NCBI GenBank assembly: GCA_024403585.1
Contig: JAKSRN010000002.1
Location: forward strand, 1 to 28,762
Length of the DNA: 28,762 bases
From: Lachnospiraceae bacterium
GTDB lineage: Bacteria > Bacillota > Clostridia > Lachnospirales > Lachnospiraceae
Direction of reading: 5' to 3'
Position numbers and translations under genes: made by a program. How positions within the stretch are numbered: the stretch's first letter is position 1; every line of letters starts with the position of its first letter. Below are positions 23,775 through 28,762 of this stretch, piece after piece. Under the pieces are notes generated by a model. It saw only the letters and a list, made by a program, of their open reading frames with translations, ran no database searches and was not told the DNA's origin.

Positions 23775-24188
23775 ATGAGTAGTGTATTATCAAGATACAG
23801 ACAGGAAGCAAAAACGGATTTTCTATACAAAGCAAGACTGCTTAGCGTCAGCGTGATTAAATCATGCGTAGACTCAAAGAAGGGCAGATACACGGCGACG
23901 GTATCAGAACCGGTGGCACAGGCTGCCTGGGATGTGTATGGATACGTCAAAATGGCAAATTCCATCTATCCAAAGAATAAGCACGAAGCACAGTTGAGAA
24001 GAGACCAGTTCCTGCTTGCGAGAGCTGCTCTGTATAAGCTGGACTCAAGAATCGGTGTAGCACATGAGTTTTATCACTTCAGCGACCACGATCTGGACGA
24101 GATGGGGAAGCTGGTAGATGACGAGATGGAACTAATTAAGAAAATGCTAGATTCTGATCAGAAAAGATATAAGAATCTGCCAGATTAA
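23775..24188 (+). CDS. avd: DGR accessory variability determinant (Avd)
   Basis: Avd forms a small pentameric four-helix bundle that binds the reverse transcriptase and template RNA and is needed for mutagenic homing. The 137-residue, all-helical protein fits this family in length and pattern: YKARLLSVSVIKSC, VAQAAWDVYGYVKMANSIYP, then a basic RRDQFLLARAALYKLDSRIGVA helix and a C-terminal acidic/basic helix. The combination ANSIYPKNKHEAQLRR is characteristic of Firmicute Avd-like proteins. GGAGG at 23760-23764 gives a ten-base spacing to the ATG. It lies between VR and TR, and 32 bases separate its stop from TR. Presence of avd, TR and RT in order makes the call strong. Confidence 0.85.
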   Translation: MSSVLSRYRQEAKTDFLYKARLLSVSVIKSCVDSKKGRYTATVSEPVAQAAWDVYGYVKMANSIYPKNKHEAQLRRDQFLLARAALYKLDSRIGVAHEFYHFSDHDLDEMGKLVDDEMELIKKMLDSDQKRYKNLPD

Positions 24189-24220
24189 CGGTTTTGTCCT
24201 GTAGGAATTGTTGAGGCGTT

Positions 24221-24329
24221 TGGACCCGTTCGGCCGAGGCGAGCGGTTCGTCCGCCTTTCGTAATGTCAATAACAATGGCAACAGCAACAACAATAACGC
24301 CAACAACAACAATGGCGTGTGCCTGGGCT
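24221..24329 (+). repeat. DGR template repeat (TR)
   Basis: The 109-base non-coding template. It holds 30 adenines (my count), of which ten differ in VR; the 79 other positions are all conserved. In the VR frame the adenines fall mostly in 13 AAC/AAT codons plus AGC codons, the usual AAY layout. None of the A-containing codons (AAC, AAT, AGC, ACC, GAG) can become a stop by A substitution, so mutagenesis cannot truncate the tail protein. Confidence 0.97.
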
Positions 24330-24564
24330 CCTGTCCTGTCTACAAAGTAATCCCAAGTGGGAGGAAATAAGACACAGGAGAGAAGGAGGACAAGACCATC
24401 CTGCCGAGAAGCAGGTAAATATACGCTCCGATGCGACTGAGAGGACGCTGCTTGCATGGCCGTGGTTGCCTGGTTATCCACGGTTCCATTCTCAGTGTCG
24501 CTATGCAGCTATGCGGAAAACTGGGAATATTCGCTGTACGGGGTAAGAAATTCGAGGAGCAGTC
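24221..24564 (+). ncRNA. DGR template RNA and structured spacer to RT
   Basis: The gap between TR and the RT gene is 235 bases without a credible gene, and holds several inverted repeats: CCTGTCT (24335-24341) with AGACACAGG (24370-24378, two-base bulge) enclosing TCCC/GGGA (24351-24354/24359-24362); CCTGC/GCAGG (24400-24404/24411-24415); and a long element with ACTGAG/CTCAGT (24436-24441/24491-24496) enclosing CCGTGG/CCACGG (24460-24465/24478-24483), then a direct repeat CTATGC. In BPP-1 the RNA downstream of TR folds and primes cDNA synthesis. The same role is inferred here. Confidence 0.65.
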
Positions 24565-25776
24565 ATGACTAGCGAAGAAAGACATGAGTTAAGGTATCAG
24601 AGAAGAAAAGCGAAGAGGGATGCCAAGAAGAAAAGAATGACGGTAGAAATGGATTTCAAGAAAGTCTTTACTACCGGCAATATGTACGAAGCATTCAAGA
24701 AATGTACAAAGGGAGTGAGATGGAAATCGAGCACCCAGAAGTACATCGACAATGCAATACTTCAGAACTACAAGACAAAGAAAAGCCTTCTGGACGGAAC
24801 ATTCCGTTCGGACGGCTTTTATGAGTTCGACCTTTTCGAAAGAGGAAAGGCACGCCACATCATGAGTGTGACAATGAGAGAACGAGTAGTTCAAAGATGC
24901 CTGTGCGATTACAGTCTGGTACCGGTAGTGGCCAGAACATTCATCTATGATAATGCTGCAAGCCTGAAGGACAAAGGATATCACTTCGCAATCAGAAGAA
25001 TGGTATGCCATCTCCAGAGGCATTACAGAAAACATGGAAACGAAGGCTATGTACTGCTGTTTGATTTTAGCAAGTTCTTCGACAATGTATCTCATCATGT
25101 AGTACAGACGATATTGAGGAAGCAATACGAAGACAAGTGGCTCCTGGGGCTGATTATGCACTTCGTCCGCTCGTTCGGGGATGTAGGCATGGGACTGGGA
25201 AGTCAGATCAGCCAGACATTGGCTGTGGCTTCAGCAAATCCACTCGACCACTGGATAAAAGAGAAACAGAGAATCAAAGGATATGCAAGATACATGGATG
25301 ACGGCTATCTGATCCATGAGGACAAGAAATATCTGCAGAAATGTCTCGATGAAATCATAAAGATTTGCGATATTCTGCAGATAAAGCTGAATCTGAAGAA
25401 AACTCACATTGTGAAATTGTCTCACGGCTTCAGCTGGCTGAAATGCAGATTCTATCTGCTGAAAACTGGACAAGTGGTGAGGAAAATATACAAGAGGAGT
25501 GTCACGAAGATGAGGCAGAAGATAAAAGCATTCAAAAGACTGTACAGCAAAGGAATCATGAATCTGACACAGATCAGAGACGGGTTCCAGAGCTGGATGT
25601 CATATGCATTGAATTTTGACACTGTTGGAACTGTAATCAGCATGATAGATCTGTTGAAAGAACAATTCGGAATGGACGACATGAAAAATATTGTCCAGGT
25701 AAAGAAACTGAAGCATACACGAAACCGGAAGAAAATGCGATATGTACAGTACTATGTACAGCACATGGCTGCATAG
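24565..25776 (+). CDS. DGR reverse transcriptase
   Basis: Copies TR RNA into adenine-mutagenised cDNA. The 403 residues carry the RT motifs in order: VTMRERVVQRCLCDY (about 106-120), FDFSKFFD at 166-173 (first catalytic Asp), GLGSQISQ at 210-217, the DGR-type version of the motif 4 region, and the YMDD box at 243-246 (ARYMDDGYLI), followed by LNLKKTHIV and GFSWLKCRFYL (thumb region). No maturase or endonuclease domain is present, distinguishing it from group II intron enzymes. GAGGAG at 24554-24559 precedes the ATG. It follows the template RNA region and is nine bases upstream of the next phage gene. All key catalytic residues look intact. Confidence 0.95.
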   Translation: MTSEERHELRYQRRKAKRDAKKKRMTVEMDFKKVFTTGNMYEAFKKCTKGVRWKSSTQKYIDNAILQNYKTKKSLLDGTFRSDGFYEFDLFERGKARHIMSVTMRERVVQRCLCDYSLVPVVARTFIYDNAASLKDKGYHFAIRRMVCHLQRHYRKHGNEGYVLLFDFSKFFDNVSHHVVQTILRKQYEDKWLLGLIMHFVRSFGDVGMGLGSQISQTLAVASANPLDHWIKEKQRIKGYARYMDDGYLIHEDKKYLQKCLDEIIKICDILQIKLNLKKTHIVKLSHGFSWLKCRFYLLKTGQVVRKIYKRSVTKMRQKIKAFKRLYSKGIMNLTQIRDGFQSWMSYALNFDTVGTVISMIDLLKEQFGMDDMKNIVQVKKLKHTRNRKKMRYVQYYVQHMAA

Positions 25777-25784
25777 GAGGGAAT

Positions 25785-26276
25785 ATGTATTACAAGGTAA
25801 AACAGAATAATGTAATTATCGACGCACTGGAGAATCTTCAGTGCGTTCGTTATTTTGAGGACATTGGCAGAGTGCTCAGATGCAGCACCGATGACAATCC
25901 TCAGGGAATCCTGTCGAGAGACTCCGGGACCATCTGGCATGTAGATGGATGGGATGAATTTCCGAAAGGCGAATTCGAGACAGTAACTGTCGAAGAGTTC
26001 TACGACGAGGACCTCTACAAGGAAATTGTAGAAAAGATATCTGCCGGCGAAGACTATTCGGACTTTGAGAAACCGGAAGAAGACTACAAGGAAGAGGAAA
26101 TCAGAGCAGAGCCTACTCCGATGGAGAGACTGAAGGCACTGGAAGAAGCAACAAAACCGTCGAACGAGTTCGAGATGGAGAGCGAGAACGGGAACAGATA
26201 CAAGGTAACTATCAATGACGATGGTTCATTCACTTCAAAAATGATTGAGTCAGCGTCAGGAGAATTATTTTTATAA
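25785..26276 (+). CDS. Hypothetical acidic phage protein, 163 aa
   Basis: I do not recognise a specific family. The first 70 residues look like a small alpha/beta unit (MYYKVKQNNVIIDALENLQCVRYF; GILSRDSGTIWHVDGWDEF), then a very acidic linker (KPEEDYKEEEIRAEPTPM) leads to a strand-rich end. AGGAGGG precedes the ATG by four bases. Such proteins in clostridial phages sit between tail fibre and lysis genes, and XkdX-like or tail-associated roles are possible. It follows the RT gene immediately, so it may have been the original neighbour of the fibre gene before the DGR cassette. Confidence 0.7.
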   Translation: MYYKVKQNNVIIDALENLQCVRYFEDIGRVLRCSTDDNPQGILSRDSGTIWHVDGWDEFPKGEFETVTVEEFYDEDLYKEIVEKISAGEDYSDFEKPEEDYKEEEIRAEPTPMERLKALEEATKPSNEFEMESENGNRYKVTINDDGSFTSKMIESASGELFL

Positions 26277-26287
26277 GGAGGTACACC

Positions 26288-26500
26288 ATGAAAGCATTTT
26301 GCACACAGATCTTAATGAAAGCGGATGGAGGCTACGACAGATCAACTACTATGCATGACACTCTCGACGATGCAGAGAAGCAGTTCCATCAGAATATGGT
26401 CACTGCGATGAGCAAGCAGGACTATGTGAAAGCTATCATTTTCGTAATCAACGAAGATGGTGAGATCAAGTTCAGAAGAGTATGGAAGAGAGGCGCATAA
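26288..26500 (+). CDS. Hypothetical protein, 70 aa
   Basis: A small soluble-looking protein (MKAFCTQILMKADGGYDRST) with no recognised family, an alpha/beta pattern and a basic C-terminus (FRRVWKRGA). TAAGGAGGT at 26275-26283 is a strong ribosome site and the next gene starts one base after its stop, so it is well embedded in the operon between tail and lysis genes. Confidence 0.65.
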   Translation: MKAFCTQILMKADGGYDRSTTMHDTLDDAEKQFHQNMVTAMSKQDYVKAIIFVINEDGEIKFRRVWKRGA

Positions 26501-26501
26501 G

Positions 26502-26855
26502 ATGGAAATTGTAATCGCAATCATCGGAAGCGGATTATTGTCCGCGGTAGTGAGCGGCCTGATCGGACTCTACTCTAAGCACATGGACAGAAAGTATGTG
26601 AAAGAGGATAAAGCTGCAGACAAGAGAGACGAGATGGAGAACGTCAAGAAACAGCTTGCAAAGGCTGAGAAAGACAATGTGAGACTCCAGATGCTCGTGC
26701 TCATGGCAGATTATCCGGAAGACGAGAGTGAACTGATGAGGGTCGCAGAGCACTACTTCAAAGAATTAAAAGGCAACTGGTACATGACGACGATGTTCAA
26801 TCACTGGATTGAAGAAAAAGGAATTGCAAAGCCTGACTGGCTGGAAAAGGAGTAA
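26502..26855 (+). CDS. Small membrane-anchored protein upstream of holin
   Basis: A 117-residue protein with an N-terminal membrane helix (EIVIAIIGSGLLSAVVSGLIG, about 2-22) followed by a basic, charged coiled-coil-like region (YVKEDKAADKRDEMENVKKQLAKAEKD) and a soluble C-terminus. I chose ATG 26502 because GAGAGG at 26488-26493 is correctly placed. Its neighbour is an LLH holin, so it is a candidate second holin, antiholin or holin-associated protein; its own function is unproven. The stop overlaps the next start codon by one base. Confidence 0.6.
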   Translation: MEIVIAIIGSGLLSAVVSGLIGLYSKHMDRKYVKEDKAADKRDEMENVKKQLAKAEKDNVRLQMLVLMADYPEDESELMRVAEHYFKELKGNWYMTTMFNHWIEEKGIAKPDWLEKE

Positions 26856-27220
26856 TGATGAATAGAGAAATCGTAATGGAAATCGTAAAAATCCTCGTAA
26901 TGTTCATGTCTGTAGTGATCACTACATACGTGATCCCTTGGATCAAGGCAAACACTGACAACCAGAAGCTGCAGACTATCCTTGACTGGGTAGAGCAGGG
27001 CGTACACGCAGCTGAGCAGATCTACGGAGCAGAATCCGGCATGATGAAGAAGAGATATGTTTCTGATTACATCAAGATGATTGCTGAAGCGAAGCATATC
27101 AACATCAGACCTGAGGAAATCGACATGCTGATCGAGGCGGCCGTAAGACAGATGAGAACGGAAGACTACATCATGGTAGAACCTGAAGACTACGAAGCAA
27201 TCATTGCAAATGCAGAATAA
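26855..27220 (+). CDS. Phage holin, LLH family
   Basis: Makes the membrane lesion that releases or activates the endolysin. The 121-residue protein has one N-terminal transmembrane helix (VKILVMFMSVVITTYVIPWI, about residues 10-29) and a long amphipathic part (TILDWVEQGVHAAEQIYG; MMKKRYVSDYIKMIAEAKHI; IDMLIEAAVRQM), the pattern of Firmicute LLH holins (phage_holin_6 type). Two consecutive ATGs (26855, 26858) follow AAAAGGAG. It is followed by a strong terminator and then the endolysin. Confidence 0.85.
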   Translation: MMNREIVMEIVKILVMFMSVVITTYVIPWIKANTDNQKLQTILDWVEQGVHAAEQIYGAESGMMKKRYVSDYIKMIAEAKHINIRPEEIDMLIEAAVRQMRTEDYIMVEPEDYEAIIANAE

Positions 27221-27233
27221 CTGAAAAGAGCGC

Positions 27234-27263
27234 AAAAAGCCGGGGAAACAGCCTCGGCTTTTT
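27234..27263 (+). terminator. Rho-independent terminator between holin and endolysin
   Basis: GCCGGGG (27239-27245) pairs with CCTCGGC (27252-27258, one G-U pair) around a six-base loop, flanked by AAAAA on the left and TTTTT on the right. It follows the holin stop by 13 bases. The endolysin ribosome site (GGAGGTGA) begins 12 bases after the T-run, so endolysin needs read-through or a promoter of its own. Confidence 0.8.
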
Positions 27264-27287
27264 GTTTACGGAAATGGAGGTGAAATC

Positions 27288-28679
27288 ATGGCAAAAGTCA
27301 AAGGAATTGACGTGTCATATCACAACGGAACTATCGACTGGAAGAAGGTAGCAGCTGCAGGAATCAAGTTCGCGGTGCTCAGAGAAGGCTACAGAAAGAC
27401 CATCGATACACAGTTCCTTGCAAACGTAAAAGGAGCTGTAGCAAATGGGATTCCGGTCATGGTTTATCACTTCATCTATACAGATGGAGCAACCATCAAA
27501 GAAAATGCAAAGTCCACAGTAGACAACATGAAGAAGGCCGGACTGGATCCGGCCAGCACATGGGTGTGGACAGATTTAGAGTACGATACATGGAAGAAGA
27601 ATGGCGAGAAGTGTACAAGAGCTGCTTGCAGTAAGTACACACAGGACTACATCAATGAACTGAAGGCACTCGGATGTAAGAAAATCGGAGTCTACATGAA
27701 TAATGATTACTACAAGAATTATTATTCAGAGGACATCATCAAGGGATATCCGGTGTGGCTTGCAGACTATAACGGAGATGCAGACCATGCGTGCGCCATT
27801 CACCAGTATGGATCCACTGGAAAGGTGGATGGAATCAACAGCACATCCGTGGATATGAACTATCTCATGGATGAGAGTCTGATCAGAAAGGAAGAAAAGA
27901 AGATGGAGTATTTCAGAAGCGTAGTAGTAGGAATTATGCAGAGCTGGATCGGAAAGAAAGAGTCGGACGGAAGCCACAAGGCAATTATCGACATCTATAA
28001 TACGATCAGCCCTAGACCTAGAGGATACAAAGTAACATACAATGATGCGTGGTGTGCAGCAACAGTATCTGCCGCATTTCACAAGGCTGGTTATGATGCC
28101 ATCTTCCCTTCAGAGTGCGGATGTGGCGCAATGATCAATCTCGCGAAGGAGATGGGTATCTGGAAGGAATCGGATGCATATATTCCTTCTCCAGGTGATT
28201 GCATCCTGTATGACTGGGACGATTCTGGCTCAGGCGAGAACACTGGCTATCCGGAGCACGTAGGCATGGTTGAGGCTTGCAATGGCAAGATCATCACTGT
28301 AATCGAAGGAAATTACAGCAATTCCGTAAAGAGAAGAAGTATTGCTGTAAACGGCAGATACATCAGAGGCTTTGTAGTGCCTAAGTTCACGGCAGCAGCT
28401 CCTCAGACTACAAGTACGCCGTCAAATACCGGAAGCACATCCTCAGGAACAACTCTGAACAGAATTCCGAAGTACAATGGCGTGGTAACTACTGCGCTGA
28501 ACGTCAGAACATGGGCGGGTACTGAATATGGCAAGTGCACATTCAGCCCACTTCCTAAGGGCGCAGTAGTAGGCGTGTGCGACACCATCCAGGCCAAGGA
28601 CGGAAGCAAATGGCACTACATCAAGTACAATGGAAAGTACGGATTCAGCCATTCTGCATACATCAAGAAGCAGTCCTGA
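27288..28679 (+). CDS. Modular endolysin: GH25 muramidase + CHAP-like + SH3
   Basis: Degrades host peptidoglycan at the end of infection. The 463 residues hold three modules: (1) GH25 lysozyme, residues 1-195, with D8 in KGIDVSYHNG and the acid pair D96/E98 in WTDLEYD; (2) a CHAP/NlpC-P60-like cysteine peptidase or amidase, about 206-365, with nucleophile C256 (NDAWCAATVSAAF) and H324 (YPEHVGMVEAC); and (3) a bacterial SH3 domain, about 395-463 (LNVRTWAGTEYGKC; KWHYIKYNGKYGFSH), joined by a Thr/Ser-rich linker. Two catalytic domains in one lysin imply two cut sites in the wall. There is no signal peptide, so release is holin-dependent. A purine-rich AAAGGA (27887-27892) before in-frame ATG 27903 (M206) at the domain border could give a shorter CHAP-SH3 product. 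Confidence 0.92.
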   Translation: MAKVKGIDVSYHNGTIDWKKVAAAGIKFAVLREGYRKTIDTQFLANVKGAVANGIPVMVYHFIYTDGATIKENAKSTVDNMKKAGLDPASTWVWTDLEYDTWKKNGEKCTRAACSKYTQDYINELKALGCKKIGVYMNNDYYKNYYSEDIIKGYPVWLADYNGDADHACAIHQYGSTGKVDGINSTSVDMNYLMDESLIRKEEKKMEYFRSVVVGIMQSWIGKKESDGSHKAIIDIYNTISPRPRGYKVTYNDAWCAATVSAAFHKAGYDAIFPSECGCGAMINLAKEMGIWKESDAYIPSPGDCILYDWDDSGSGENTGYPEHVGMVEACNGKIITVIEGNYSNSVKRRSIAVNGRYIRGFVVPKFTAAAPQTTSTPSNTGSTSSGTTLNRIPKYNGVVTTALNVRTWAGTEYGKCTFSPLPKGAVVGVCDTIQAKDGSKWHYIKYNGKYGFSHSAYIKKQS

Positions 28680-28762
28680 TGCGTAGACGATAGATACGCG
28701 ATAGTAACAAACAGATAAAAAAGTGCGGTAAAATAAGGCTTTGTAGTTACGTAAGAGATAAT

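Noticed and set aside
24185..24481. Minus-strand open frame covering TR
   Set aside because: Antisense of the AAC-rich template gives Val/Ile runs; no start signal and no neighbour on that strand.
24319..24546. 75-codon + strand open frame between TR and RT
   Set aside because: It begins inside TR, has no ribosome site, an odd Arg/Trp/Pro-rich composition, and covers the hairpin-rich RNA; best read as non-coding.
24589..25161. 190-codon minus-strand open frame inside RT
   Set aside because: Antisense of an intact, motif-bearing RT; composition and context do not support a gene.
24565..25776. Group II intron or retron reverse transcriptase
   Set aside because: No maturase or HNH domain, no intron structure, and no retron msr/msd; TR/VR adenine pattern and Avd fix it as a DGR.
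28680..28762. Possible attachment site or promoter in the tail of the window
   Set aside because: Only 83 bases of A-rich sequence with short direct-repeat hints (GATAGATACGCGATAG); no integrase and no second copy to support an attachment site.

Overview
The window is the late half of a tailed, long-tailed (siphovirus-like) phage or prophage of a Gram-positive Firmicute, probably a gut-type clostridium. The evidence is the HK97-type order HNH / terminase / portal / ClpP-like protease / major capsid, a long tape measure protein, an LLH-family holin and a modular GH25 endolysin, with strong GGAGG ribosome sites and AGA/ACA/GCA-rich codons. All credible genes lie on the + strand, tightly packed with many 1-4 base stop/start overlaps. 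No integrase, repressor or attachment site is visible, so lytic versus prophage state cannot be decided here.

Layout. 1-2.8 kb: the end of the replication/early module: SSB, a zinc-binding HNH-like protein, an HD-domain phosphohydrolase, small hypotheticals and an ArpU-like candidate late regulator. 2.84-2.94 kb: a control knot, an extended -10 promoter followed about 40 bases later by a terminator hairpin. 2.95-5.4 kb: packaging (HNH, candidate cos, TerS, TerL). 5.4-10.1 kb: head and connector genes. 10.1-17.8 kb: tail genes: major tail protein, tail assembly chaperone with a -1 frameshift extension, tape measure, Dit, a repeat-rich tail-tip protein and a His-rich collar-type fibre. 25.8-28.7 kb: small tail/lysis-associated genes, holin, terminator and a three-domain endolysin.

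The highlight lies at 17.8-25.8 kb: a complete diversity-generating retroelement (DGR). The giant 1970-residue tail-tip protein ends in a lectin-like domain whose last 109 bases (VR, 23562-23670) are near-copied downstream of an avd gene as a template repeat (TR, 24221-24329). By hand alignment the repeats differ at 10 positions, and all 10 are adenines in TR; none of the 79 non-adenine template positions has changed. A reverse transcriptase with a YMDD box follows at 24565-25776, after a 235-base, hairpin-rich non-coding stretch. The order VR-hairpin-avd-TR-structured RNA-RT is that of a functional DGR retargeting the phage's host-binding tip.

Other points of interest are the gpG/gpGT frameshift, the promoter-terminator leader downstream of a regulator, a codon-usage break at the variable domain, two families of tandem repeats in the tail-tip protein, and a possible internal start in the endolysin. 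All positions and alignments were made by eye; no database search was run.
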